The notes under the pieces were generated by a model. The model did not search any database, was not told the origin of the DNA, and was given only the letters and a program-made list of their open reading frames with translations. 64,000 nt of DNA from Paenibacillus sp. FSL R7-0337 (lineage in GTDB: Bacteria > Bacillota > Bacilli > Paenibacillales > Paenibacillaceae): NCBI RefSeq assembly GCF_037969875.1, contig NZ_CP150218.1:7502001-7566000 (forward strand), in the 5' to 3' direction. The position numbers and the translations under genes are program-made. Shown here in pieces: positions 43,809-51,839 of this stretch (within the stretch, counting starts at the first letter, position 1; the number at the start of each line of letters is the position of its first letter).

Positions 43809-44462
43809 ATTAGGCGGTTGCTGCTGATTCTGCCTGCCCTTCTGGTTGTTCTATTACAGAGAGGGCTCCTTTTGAATCCAAGAGCTTCAGTGATGAGGAG
43901 TTCATCCAGACGATGGCTGCGGCCATGAATTCAAGCAAGCGTATTGCCGGCGAACTGGATTATGATGCAGATTTCCGCATGAAGCTGGTCTACGATGACG
44001 GCTATACAGAAGATTATATTCTGGGTCTGGGCCGGGAGGAAGGGAACAGCGGACTTCTGCTGTCTGCTGAGCGCAGCGGGACGGGGTATACCGTATCCGC
44101 CAGTAATGCCGACAATCTGCGCAAGCTGATCTTCAACGGAGGAGGACTGGTCTGTTCCTTCTCCTCTGGCAGGGCGGAGCTGGAGCGGGCAATTCCGGCT
44201 GCTTCTTACTGATGAACAGGGCGAGGCCATCGGAACGTTTGCGCTGAGCCGGCATTTCACCGAAGAGCTGCGGTTCGGCGATCTGTTCCAGATTCAGTTC
44301 GCGGATTACAACGGGGACGGCAATCCCGACTTTATAGTAGGCCAATATGGTTCGGGCCACGGTTCAGTATTCAAGCTGAAGCAATATATTAATTCGCTTG
44401 GGAAGCAGGTGGAGACAACCTATCGCTGGGATGGATCTGCTTTTCAGGAGGCTGCCAAGTAG
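43809..44462 (+). pseudogene. Decayed gene for an exported protein (two frameshifts, lost start codon)
   Basis: A GGAGGTGG ribosome site (43797-43804) is followed not by ATG but by ATT (43809), then a signal-peptide-like RRLLLILPALLVVLL. The frame then breaks: sequence from about 43865 to 44140 is readable only one frame over (FSDEEFIQTMAAAMN, DYDADFRMKLVYDDGYTEDY). From about 44180 it returns to the first frame (QFRLLLTDEQGEAIGTF, FADYNGDGNPDFIVGQYG) up to the TAG at 44460. The two shifts compensate. The end resembles FG-GAP/VCBS calcium-binding repeats. The original protein would have had about 217 residues. Confidence 0.7.
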
Positions 44463-44542
44463 AGACGCTGGAACCATTAGGTGCCGGGCTGCACAGGATG
44501 AAGAATCGGGGAGCTTTCGAATACGAGAGGATAGTGGATAGA

Positions 44543-45289
44543 ATGACGAGCGAGACGCTCCAGGATATGCAAGGACTGAAAGCGGCGGGTGCAGTGGTAG
44601 GCCACACCATCGCGGAGATGAAGAAAAGTGTAGTTCCCGGAATGACGACTGCGGAGCTGGATGAAGTGGGTGCGAAGATTCTGAACCATTTTGGCGCAAA
44701 ATCTGCTCCAAAGGTAACCTACAACTTCCCTGGAACGACCTGTATCAGTGTGAATGAAGAGGTGGCGCATGGAATTCCGGGACAACGCGTCATTCAGGCC
44801 GGAGATCTGATCAATATTGATGTCTCTGCCGAGCTGAACGGTTATTTTGGCGATGCCGGGGTATCGTTTCAGCTGCCTCCTTATAATGAGAAGCTGGTTC
44901 ACCTCTGCCGGAGTACGGAAGAGACCATGATGAGCGTGATTAATCATCTCCGGGCGGGTATGAAGGTTAACGAGATCGGCCGGGTTATGGAGTCGGAAGC
45001 ACGGAAGCGCGGCTATAAAGTAGTGCGTAACCTGTGCAGCCACGGCATCGGCAAAGCATTGCATGAGAAGCCGTTTGAGATTCTGCCCTTCTATAATCCG
45101 CGTGTGACGACCGTGCTCAAAGAAGGCCAGGTCATTACCATCGAGCCGTTTCTGTCCACAGGCACTGATTTTGTAGAGCAGCAGCCGGATGGTTGGACGC
45201 TCAGCGTTGCCGACAACAGCCGTGTGGCCCAGTTTGAGCATACCATTGTGGTCACCAAGGGCAAGCCGATTATTCTAACCAGTGCGTGA
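44543..45289 (+). CDS. map: Methionine aminopeptidase, type I
   Basis: The protein has 248 residues from the ATG at 44543; a longer frame to 44498 overlaps the decayed gene region. The substrate-binding histidine is H76 (EVAHGIPG). The metal ligands are the aspartates in INIDVSAELNGYFGDAG, H in CSHGIGKALHE, E in ITIEPF and E in QFEHTIVV, all present. It removes N-terminal methionine from nascent proteins. It is not next to the ribosomal protein operon, where the housekeeping copy normally lies, so it is probably a second, YflG-like copy. Confidence 0.92.
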   Translation: MTSETLQDMQGLKAAGAVVGHTIAEMKKSVVPGMTTAELDEVGAKILNHFGAKSAPKVTYNFPGTTCISVNEEVAHGIPGQRVIQAGDLINIDVSAELNGYFGDAGVSFQLPPYNEKLVHLCRSTEETMMSVINHLRAGMKVNEIGRVMESEARKRGYKVVRNLCSHGIGKALHEKPFEILPFYNPRVTTVLKEGQVITIEPFLSTGTDFVEQQPDGWTLSVADNSRVAQFEHTIVVTKGKPIILTSA

Positions 45290-45314
45290 AGATATATAGG
45301 AATATTTAACAGTT

Positions 45315-45330
45315 GTAATGTATGCATTAC
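45315..45330. promoter_or_regulatory. Palindrome upstream of the CMD-family gene
   Basis: GTAATG-TATG-CATTAC is a perfect 6-bp inverted repeat around a 4-bp centre. It lies between map and the carboxymuconolactone-decarboxylase-family gene and is a candidate operator. Confidence 0.35.
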
Positions 45331-45409
45331 GCAAGAAACCCTCATACTAAAGATGATGTTATGATATGGGATGCAAGAATCTTTTTCCAAAATCGGAGGG
45401 TTCATTAAA

Positions 45410-45730
45410 GTGGATAATGTACCGCAAGTCAGTCATGCCTTTATGACATTTATGAAGGAAGCGCCGGAGCAGCAGAAGGCCCTTGGCGAAATTGTGAAGA
45501 AACTGGATGCCGCAAGCAGTCTGGATGCCAAAACCGAGGAGATTGCCTATATTTCCGTACTCGCGGCGGTTAGGCTGGAGAGCGGGCTTCCCTTCCATGT
45601 CAAGCATGCCAAAGCGCTCGGCGCAACCCGTGACGAGATTATCAGCGCAGTGCTGCTGCCTCTTCCGGCGGTAGGCAATGTGGTGATTCAGGCCCTGCCG
45701 GTGGCATTGCAGGCTTATGACAGTGAATAG
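45410..45730 (+). CDS. Carboxymuconolactone decarboxylase (AhpD-like) family protein lacking the redox cysteines
   Basis: The protein has 106 residues from a GTG at 45410, 9 bp after GGAGGG; an ATG at 45371 gives 119 residues but has no ribosome site. The CMD fold is evident (IAYISVLAAVRLESGLPFHV, KHAKALGATRDEIISAVLLP). The AhpD motif C-x-x-C-x-x-x-H is replaced by S-G-L-P-F-H-V-K-H, so both cysteines are missing and thiol peroxidase activity is unlikely. An Rrf2 regulator gene follows. Confidence 0.82.
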   Translation: MDNVPQVSHAFMTFMKEAPEQQKALGEIVKKLDAASSLDAKTEEIAYISVLAAVRLESGLPFHVKHAKALGATRDEIISAVLLPLPAVGNVVIQALPVALQAYDSE

Positions 45731-45760
45731 TGTTCTGTTGTCTGCAAACTCCCCGCGGGA

Positions 45761-45796
45761 TTGACAATTGCTCGAAATGTAACTATTATAGTTGCA
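45761..45796 (+). promoter_or_regulatory. Promoter and autoregulatory operator of the Rrf2 gene
   Basis: TTGACA (45761-45766) and TATTAT (45784-45789) are spaced by 17 bp. A near-perfect palindrome, TGTAACTATTATAGTTGCA (45778-45796), covers the -10 box. This is the expected position for repression by the Rrf2-family protein encoded 42 bp downstream. Confidence 0.7.
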
Positions 45797-45837
45797 TCTG
45801 GCGGAAGTTTTCCGGCCAGTGTGAAGGAGTGATTGTT

Positions 45838-46260
45838 ATGAACATTAGCACGCGGTTTGCGGTGGCTATTCATATTCTAACCTTAATCGACAGCAACAAA
45901 GACGGCAAAAGCACCTCCGAGTGGATCGCCGGCAGCGTGAATACGAACCCCGTAGTGATTCGCCGCCTAACGGGTATGCTTAATAAGGCAGGACTTGTGG
46001 AGGTACGTCCCGGTGTGGCTGGAGCGAAGCTTGCCCGCAGTGCAGCTGATATTACGCTGCTGCAGATTTACAAAGCGGTGAATGCGGTGGAAGAGGACTC
46101 CCTGTTCTCTGTCCATGAGCATCCGAACCCGGAGTGTCCGGTAGGCAAGAACATTGCAGGCGCTATTGTTCCAGTGTTCTCTCTTGCCCAGAAGGCGATG
46201 GAGAATGTGCTGCAGGAGGTCACCCTGGACCAGATTGTACATCAGATTCCTGTGGCTTGA
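45838..46260 (+). CDS. Rrf2 family transcriptional regulator (YwnA-like)
   Basis: The protein has 140 residues with GAAGGAGTG upstream; a longer frame to 45730 is a shadow. The winged helix (STRFAVAIHILTLI, SEWIAGSVNTNPVVIRRLTGML) and GLVEVRPGVAGAKLARS wing match Rrf2. Only a single cysteine (ECPVG) is present where iron-sulfur members such as IscR have three. It is therefore of the YwnA/YwgB kind and probably senses something other than an Fe-S cluster. A palindrome over its own -10 box suggests autorepression. Confidence 0.9.
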   Translation: MNISTRFAVAIHILTLIDSNKDGKSTSEWIAGSVNTNPVVIRRLTGMLNKAGLVEVRPGVAGAKLARSAADITLLQIYKAVNAVEEDSLFSVHEHPNPECPVGKNIAGAIVPVFSLAQKAMENVLQEVTLDQIVHQIPVA

Positions 46261-46269
46261 GACTGGTTC

Positions 46270-46407
46270 TGATGCAAGTAAATTTAAGGAAACCTTCAGC
46301 CCCGTTTTATGTTTTTTTAAGGTTCGGGGAGTATAGTGAAGTTCTCCACCCCCCAGTGGAACCATTTGTGGAAGACCCCGCCGTGCCTTGGCAGGGTCTT
46401 TCTTTTT
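46270..46407 (+). ncRNA. Short promoter-terminator module A (candidate small RNA)
   Basis: A box TTAAGG (46317-46322) lies 15 bp upstream of TATAGT (46332-46337). About 35 bp further on, AGACCCCGCC/GGCAGGGTCT arms with a T-rich tail form a terminator (46373-46407). The predicted transcript would be about 60 nt, with no coding capacity. Module B downstream has the same arrangement. Confidence 0.35.
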
Positions 46408-46424
46408 GCTGCCAGATATATTCA

Positions 46425-46548
46425 TTCATTTTCATTAAACCTTTATGTGTTTTTCATCTGGCCTTAAGCTTCGCTCAGTATAGTAGACCCATGACCCCCT
46501 TACAATAGACTTTGGCCCTGCCGGTTACCGGCGGGGCCACTTTTTTTG
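46425..46548 (+). ncRNA. Short promoter-terminator module B (candidate small RNA)
   Basis: A box TTAAGC (46464-46469) lies 15 bp upstream of TATAGT (46479-46484), with the same TTCG in between as module A. GGCCCTGCCGG/CCGGCGGGGCC arms followed by seven T form a strong terminator (46514-46548). The predicted transcript would be about 55 nt. Confidence 0.4.
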
Positions 46549-46651
46549 ATTGATGAGCTGCTGGCTTGGTATTAACTTTACACGGCAATTTCTATCGTTT
46601 AGACTGACACATATGTGATAGGACTACAGGAATATAAGGAGTGATCTCATA

Positions 46652-47200
46652 ATGATTCTTTTTCAGAACGGGGACCTCAGTGTCCGCAGGCTGGAACAGC
46701 AAGATGCGCCGCTGCTCGTAAGGTGGCTCTCGGACCCGGAGGTGCTGGAGTATTACGGGGGCCGTGACCTTCCGCATGATCAGGAGCTGGTGCAGACGAC
46801 TTTTTATATTCATGAGGAAGAGGAGATTCATCGGGCAATTGTGCAGTTCAAAGGCAGGGACATAGGCTATATCCAGTTCTATCCTGTCGGAAGGGAAGAG
46901 CTAATAGAGTACGGTTACGCAGAGTATATGGGAAAAGTCTACGGTATGGATCAATTCATCGGTGAGCCGCAGAGCTGGAACCAGGGCATTGGTTCCTTAT
47001 TAGTAGGCGGGATGGTGAAGCATCTGATTGAAGCGGAGCAGGCAGACCTGATTGTCATGGACCCGCAGTGCTGGAATCACCGGGCACTTAGAGTCTACGA
47101 GAAAAACGGGTTTATCCGCAGCAAGCTTTTACCGGAGCATGAACTACATGAAGGAGAATGGAGAGACTGTTGGCTCCTTACGTATAAGGCTGCGAATTAA
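46652..47200 (+). CDS. GNAT acetyltransferase of AAC(6')-Ib-like type
   Basis: The protein has 182 residues with AAGGAGTG upstream. LSVRRLEQQDAPLLVRWLSD opens a GNAT domain, and GMDQFIGEPQSWNQGIGSLL is the acetyl-CoA binding motif as seen in aminoglycoside 6'-N-acetyltransferases. VMDPQCWNHRALRVYEKNGF closes it. The family also contains acetyltransferases with other substrates, so resistance is possible but not shown. The next gene starts 29 bp downstream. Confidence 0.82.
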   Translation: MILFQNGDLSVRRLEQQDAPLLVRWLSDPEVLEYYGGRDLPHDQELVQTTFYIHEEEEIHRAIVQFKGRDIGYIQFYPVGREELIEYGYAEYMGKVYGMDQFIGEPQSWNQGIGSLLVGGMVKHLIEAEQADLIVMDPQCWNHRALRVYEKNGFIRSKLLPEHELHEGEWRDCWLLTYKAAN

Positions 47201-47229
47201 TCTAACATACATATAAGGAGATGCTGTAC

Positions 47230-47625
47230 ATGAAGAATCAATATACCATCCTTGGAGCTGCTCTGATTCTGGGCCTGTGTCTGGTTGCCAGCAGCTTCGT
47301 AATCGGTGATCGGATTAGGGCGGGTTATGAGTTACAGCAGCAGATACCTGCCGGAGCGCAGACGGAGAGCCAAGCTGAGGACCATCCGTTGATGACACTT
47401 GCAGAGACAGCGCAGTTCCTGCGGCTGAGTGAAGAGCAGGTGAAGAATATTTTGAAGGCGGAGAATGCAATGTTACGTAATGACGGACCCTTCGAGGGAA
47501 CGAAGCTCCCTTATCTCAGAATAGATAATGAGTTCCGGTTCAATAAGCAGCAGTTGACGGTCTGGATTCTGGCCGCTTCGCAGGAGCACAGGGTATACAT
47601 GGGGGAGAAGCTGGCCGGGAATTAA
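47230..47625 (+). CDS. Membrane-anchored protein with excisionase-like helix-turn-helix
   Basis: The protein has 131 residues from the ATG at 47230, 9 bp after TAAGGAG. A single N-terminal transmembrane helix (about 7-27) and a polar linker lead to MTLAETAQFLRLSEEQVKNI, followed by LPYLRIDNEFRFNKQQLTVW. This is the layout of HTH_17/excisionase DNA-binding domains. Tethering such a domain to the membrane is unusual. By topology (basic residues after the helix) it is not certain whether the domain faces inside or outside. Function is unknown. Confidence 0.6.
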   Translation: MKNQYTILGAALILGLCLVASSFVIGDRIRAGYELQQQIPAGAQTESQAEDHPLMTLAETAQFLRLSEEQVKNILKAENAMLRNDGPFEGTKLPYLRIDNEFRFNKQQLTVWILAASQEHRVYMGEKLAGN

Positions 47626-47655
47626 GGATCGCAACAGAGTGGAGGAAGCGGCAGA

Positions 47656-48318
47656 ATGAAATTTTTCACGATACCCTGGTATGAAGAAATGCAGGTGCGC
47701 GGGTTCATGGTCTTCCCGGAGACGGAGCAGGATTGGGTGGAGGATGTGGCCTGGCATGTGGCGGAAGGGATCAGCTATGAGGAGCGGGCCAAGGATTTTC
47801 TGGAATATATGAAAAAAGATCTGCTGAAATATCTTCCCGGGTACTTCCACGCCTCGATACATGACGGAACGATAAATTCCACCTATCCTGCGTCTGAGTT
47901 CAAGGAACGGGCCTTGCAGTGGGGCAGGGAATATGATGAACGGTTGCAAGCGCTTTTCAGGGAATACCGGAAAGGGTACGAAACCATTAAGAATGAACTC
48001 CCGGAGGGCGCCGTACAATTAGCCGAGAAGAGTCTGCATGATGCCAGAGTAATCTCCTATGCCATGCCCGCAGAAGGTGTGCTTGAGATAATTCTGGACT
48101 GCGGCGGGGCGATGCATTACCAGTGTGAGATTAAGCTAACGTTCAGCGGTGTGAGCGGACTGCACTTGACGGAACCGCTTGAGAAGAAATATTGGCTGTA
48201 TGACGAGATCTATGCCGCGGAGCAGGGGTTCGAGCTACGAGTTCTGATGGATTCCCCGCCAAGTGAACTAATAATTACTGCACAGGATGTATCGATAGAG
48301 ATCTTTGGTGAACCTTAA
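47656..48318 (+). CDS. DUF4085 family protein
   Basis: The protein has 220 residues. It begins with MKFFTIPWYEEMQVRGF, the conserved opening of DUF4085 proteins in Bacillales. It is acidic and soluble, with a helical first half and a beta-rich second half (VLEIILDCGGAMHYQCEIKLTF). No function is known for the family. It lies 30 bp downstream of the small membrane protein gene, so co-transcription is likely. Confidence 0.78.
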   Translation: MKFFTIPWYEEMQVRGFMVFPETEQDWVEDVAWHVAEGISYEERAKDFLEYMKKDLLKYLPGYFHASIHDGTINSTYPASEFKERALQWGREYDERLQALFREYRKGYETIKNELPEGAVQLAEKSLHDARVISYAMPAEGVLEIILDCGGAMHYQCEIKLTFSGVSGLHLTEPLEKKYWLYDEIYAAEQGFELRVLMDSPPSELIITAQDVSIEIFGEP

Positions 48319-48394
48319 TAACGGAATGACTGCTTCGGAGTCTGGCCTGTTGGCTGGGCTTTTTTATTGGACATGATCTGTATTGTAAAAGTAA

Positions 48395-48437
48395 TTGACA
48401 AACATATAGAATGCTACTAATATTAAGTAAGTTAGTA
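48395..48437 (+). promoter_or_regulatory. Sigma-A promoter with operator upstream of the CatE-like gene
   Basis: TTGACA (48395-48400) and TAATAT (48418-48423) are spaced by 17 bp. An inverted repeat TACTAA (48415-48420) / TTAGTA (48432-48437) overlaps the -10 box, the usual place for a repressor such as a MarR- or DUF24-family quinone sensor. Confidence 0.6.
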
Positions 48438-48555
48438 TGTAACGGAAATTGAAATTACCTTTGCATGGAGATGATAGTAACAGTTAACACTAACCGTTAT
48501 TATGCACCGGAGATTGTATTTGAATTAGCATATATTCATTTCAGGAGGGATTCCT

Positions 48556-49422
48556 ATGACAGCAACAGCTATATTACCGCAAGCACTGGAAATTGGACTT
48601 GTACAGATCCGTGTAAGTAATTTGGAGCGCTCGCTCAGCTTTTATCAGAATGTGATCGGACTGAAGATTCTGCGGCAGCAAGGGCGCACGGCAGAGCTGA
48701 CGGCAGACGGCCGGCAGGTGCTGCTGGTTCTGCGGGAGATTGAACAGGCTCAGGTGCTGCGCCGGAACTCGGTGGCCGGACTGTACCATTTTGCGATTCT
48801 ACTGCCGGACCGGCCCTCTCTGGGACTGGTGCTGCGCAATCTGATCGACTCGGGGATATCGGTGGGCCAGGGGGATCACCTGGTCAGCGAAGCCTTGTAC
48901 ATTGAGGACCCTGATCATAACGGCATCGAGCTGTACCGCGACCGGCCCCGTGACACCTGGAAGTATGAAGCAACAGGCAATGTGGTCATGACTACAGATC
49001 CGGTGGATGTGGATGGTCTGCTCGCTGCCTCGGAAGGACTGAGCTGGACCGGGCTGCCTGCCGGCACTGTAATGGGTCATGTTCACTTCCATGTCGGCGA
49101 TCTGGCAGAGGCCAAGAAATTCTATGTGGATGCCCTTGGATTCACGGTGACCGCCCATTACGGCGATGCGGCCATGTTCATCTCGGCTGGAGGCTATCAT
49201 CATCATATGGGGCTGAATACCTGGGCTGGCAAGGGGGCTCCTGCGGCTCCTGCGAATGCGGCGGGCATCGATTATTTTACACTATTGCTCCCTGACATTC
49301 AGGAAGTGCATGAAGTGGCTGAACGTGTGAAGCGTGCCGGATACCGTGTGGAAGAAGAAGGCGGGATCATCACTCTAAGGGACCCGTGGAATATAGGCAT
49401 ACAGCTGCTAGTGAAACGCTAA
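48556..49422 (+). CDS. CatE-like ring-cleavage dioxygenase (VOC/glyoxalase fold)
   Basis: The protein has 288 residues with a CAGGAGGG site upstream. Two tandem VOC modules follow (about 10-125 and 160-285). Module 1 has VQIRVSNLERSLSFYQNVIG; module 2 has HVHFHVGDLAEAKKFYVDAL and YHHHMGLNTW. HxH-type and late glutamate ligands of the iron site are visible in the second module. The length and layout match CatE (catechol 2,3-dioxygenase) of B. subtilis, which removes catechols produced under quinone stress. The promoter carries a candidate operator. Confidence 0.87.
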   Translation: MTATAILPQALEIGLVQIRVSNLERSLSFYQNVIGLKILRQQGRTAELTADGRQVLLVLREIEQAQVLRRNSVAGLYHFAILLPDRPSLGLVLRNLIDSGISVGQGDHLVSEALYIEDPDHNGIELYRDRPRDTWKYEATGNVVMTTDPVDVDGLLAASEGLSWTGLPAGTVMGHVHFHVGDLAEAKKFYVDALGFTVTAHYGDAAMFISAGGYHHHMGLNTWAGKGAPAAPANAAGIDYFTLLLPDIQEVHEVAERVKRAGYRVEEEGGIITLRDPWNIGIQLLVKR

Positions 49423-49497
49423 AATAACAGGGCGGACAGCATCACGTTACAATATTTACTACTAGACCAGCGGCAGAAGCCGTGAATGATAAGACAA

Positions 49498-49544
49498 CGG
49501 AAGGTACGGCGGAGAATTGTAATTTCCGCGGTGCCTTCCGTTTG
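49498..49544 (+). terminator. Probable terminator hairpin
   Basis: CGGAAGG..GGCGGA and TCCGC..CCTTCCG arms form a strong stem, followed by a short T-rich stretch. It lies between the CatE-like and antiporter genes. Confidence 0.6.
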
Positions 49545-49595
49545 TTGACGTTAGCCGGGTCACTGCAATATTATAATTGATTATCAGACGGGGAG

Positions 49596-51635
49596 ATGAT
49601 GGGCTTGGAGACTTTTCTGGCTGTGCTGTTGATGCTTGGATTAATCGCCGTATCGAATATCTTGAACCGCTTCATTCCGTTTGTCCCGGTTCCCCTGATT
49701 CAGATAGGACTTGGAATCATTGCCGCACTCATTCCGACGGGAATACATATGCACTTCGAGCCTGAGCTGTTTTTTGTATTATTCATCGCTCCGCTGCTCT
49801 TCAATGACGGGCGGCGGACACCGCGCGGGGAGCTGTGGAACCTTAGGGCACCGATTCTGCTACTGGCGCTGGGACTTGTATTTGTCACGGTATTTGTGGC
49901 AGGCTATGCGATTAACTGGATGATTCCCTCGATTCCGCTGGCAGCGTCCTTCGCACTGGCGGCCATTTTGTCTCCTACCGATGCGGTAGCGGTAAGTGCG
50001 CTGGCTGGAAGGGTTCATCTTCCCAAAAGCATCCACCGCATTCTCGAAGGAGAATCGCTGATGAACGATGCCTCCGGCCTGGTCGCCTTTAAATTTGCGA
50101 TTGCAGCCATGGTTACCGGCGTGTTCTCTCTGCCTAAGGCCTCGCTCAGCTTTGTGCTGATTGCCGCAGGGGGACTGCTGCTTGGTGCAGTGCTGTCGTT
50201 CCTGCTGATCCGGCTCAGCGTGTTCATCCGCAGATTCGGCATGGAGGATGTGACCATTCATGTCCTGCTGCAGATCCTTACCCCGTTCATTATTTATCTG
50301 ATCAGCGAGGAGATCGGGGTCTCGGGTATCCTGGCCGTGGTGGCAGGGGGAGTTATGTACGCCATTGAGAAGGACCGGGCAGTCTCTCCGCAATATAAGC
50401 TTCAGCTGGTATCCGCCAGTACCTGGTCAGTGCTGCTGCTGGTGCTGAACGGACTGGTCTTCCTGATTCTCGGTGTGTCCGTTCCAGATGTGATTGAGGT
50501 TATTTACCGGGATCAGACGCTGAATAACTTCATGGTGGCCGGCTATGTTCTGGCGATCACGGCGCTGCTGATTGTGCTGCGGTTTCTGTGGGTCTATGGG
50601 TACTCCTTATGGGAGAGCAAGCGGCTGAAGGCAGAGAAGGCTCCGCTCAAGTCACAGATTATTACGTCGATCTCAGGGGTGCGTGGAGCGGTAACCCTTG
50701 CGGGTGCCTTCTCCATTCCGCTGGTGCTTGGGGACGGGGTGACACCTTTTCCAGAGCGGGATCTCATTATTGCGCTGGCAGCAGGTGTGATTCTGATGTC
50801 GCTGGTCATCGCCAGTATCTTCCTTCCGCTGCTTGCGGACAGTGAAGAGACTATAGTTCAGAACGCCGGAGTAGTGCACGGGAATGCGGAGCTGACGGCT
50901 AGAAATGTGGTCATTGACGCCGGGATGTCGATGCTGCGAAGCCTGGTCTCAGAGAGCCCGGAGCGTTCAACACAGCCTGTACTGCTGGAATTCACAGATA
51001 AGGTTGATAGACTGTGTGCTGCAAGACCGGATCATGACCCGGCCCATGAGCAGTTCCTCCGTCTGGGAGTCGAGGCACGCAAGAGCGCGCTCGAAGCCGA
51101 ACGCACAGAGCTGCGGCGGATTATGGAGAACGGGGCACTACCGGAGCCTGTTGCCGTGAAGATGGAGGAGCTGCTGGACCATACGGAGTCTCTGCTGTGC
51201 AAACGCCTGAATACACAGATTAAATTCTCTGTTACAGAAATTCAGCGCCTGTTCTCTGGTCTGTTCTCAGGTAAGTTCAGCGGAGAAGGAGGACAGCTCG
51301 CCCTGCAGAATGCCGAAAGTGCGCGGACGGCGAAGATTGCGATGTGCAAGGCGGCTGTATCGGCCGTTAGTGCAGGAATGAGTGACGAGAACCGGCTCGC
51401 CTCACAGAAGGTCATCGACAAGTACGAACGGCTGGAATCCAAGCTGGTGCAGGGGGAAGGCTGGAGTAATGACGGCGTACTGGATGATGACAAGCTGGAG
51501 CTGAAGCTGCAGGCAATTCAGGAGCAGCGGAATACCGTGCAGGAGATGTACCAGAACGGGGCGATTAATCTTAAGATTGCCGGCAGGCTGCGGCGGTTCG
51601 TGGATCAGCTCGAAACCTCCATCTGGGAGGATTAA
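49596..51635 (+). CDS. Na+/H+ antiporter (CPA1/NhaP type)
   Basis: The protein has 679 residues with GGGGAG upstream. Twelve transmembrane helices span about 5-410. The ion-binding ILSPTDAVAVSALAGRV and ESLMNDASGLVAFKFA motifs carry the conserved aspartates. A hydrophilic C-terminal tail of about 260 residues (helical, with many charged residues) is longer than in small NhaP proteins and probably regulatory. It exchanges protons for sodium or potassium at the plasma membrane. Repeat copy 3 begins 9 bp after the stop codon. Confidence 0.92.
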   Translation: MMGLETFLAVLLMLGLIAVSNILNRFIPFVPVPLIQIGLGIIAALIPTGIHMHFEPELFFVLFIAPLLFNDGRRTPRGELWNLRAPILLLALGLVFVTVFVAGYAINWMIPSIPLAASFALAAILSPTDAVAVSALAGRVHLPKSIHRILEGESLMNDASGLVAFKFAIAAMVTGVFSLPKASLSFVLIAAGGLLLGAVLSFLLIRLSVFIRRFGMEDVTIHVLLQILTPFIIYLISEEIGVSGILAVVAGGVMYAIEKDRAVSPQYKLQLVSASTWSVLLLVLNGLVFLILGVSVPDVIEVIYRDQTLNNFMVAGYVLAITALLIVLRFLWVYGYSLWESKRLKAEKAPLKSQIITSISGVRGAVTLAGAFSIPLVLGDGVTPFPERDLIIALAAGVILMSLVIASIFLPLLADSEETIVQNAGVVHGNAELTARNVVIDAGMSMLRSLVSESPERSTQPVLLEFTDKVDRLCAARPDHDPAHEQFLRLGVEARKSALEAERTELRRIMENGALPEPVAVKMEELLDHTESLLCKRLNTQIKFSVTEIQRLFSGLFSGKFSGEGGQLALQNAESARTAKIAMCKAAVSAVSAGMSDENRLASQKVIDKYERLESKLVQGEGWSNDGVLDDDKLELKLQAIQEQRNTVQEMYQNGAINLKIAGRLRRFVDQLETSIWED

Positions 51636-51643
51636 GATCAGAT

Positions 51644-51742
51644 CAAGTGGAAACGGCATTGCCGTCCTTTTAAGGACGGTACCGTTTCAGCGAGAAATAT
51701 AAGGATAATGTATCGTGTGCAACATATAAGTTCTTATATTTG
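51644..51742 (-). repeat. ~100-bp structured intergenic element, copy 3
   Basis: This is the reverse-oriented copy. Its AT-rich arm is a 7-bp perfect hairpin (ATATAAG/CTTATAT) where other copies have compensating or single changes. The GATA/TATC arm and the nested GC hairpin are intact. It lies between the antiporter gene and the convergent exporter operon. Confidence 0.85.
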
Positions 51743-51746
51743 TATA

Positions 51747-51793
51747 AAGCCCGCTTGCCGCAGGGACCCGGGGTCCTTGCGGCAAGCGGGCTT
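51747..51793. terminator. Long hairpin, probable terminator
   Basis: AAGCCCGCTTGCCGCA and TGCGGCAAGCGGGCTT arms enclose complementary GGGACCC/GGGTCC sequence. It lies 47 bp after the stop of the minus-strand exporter operon. T runs on both sides are short, so termination is inferred from position. Confidence 0.6.
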
Positions 51794-51839
51794 GTCTGTG
51801 CTGCCTGAAGGCTCAGGCTGTTATCTGTGGAATGGAGCG

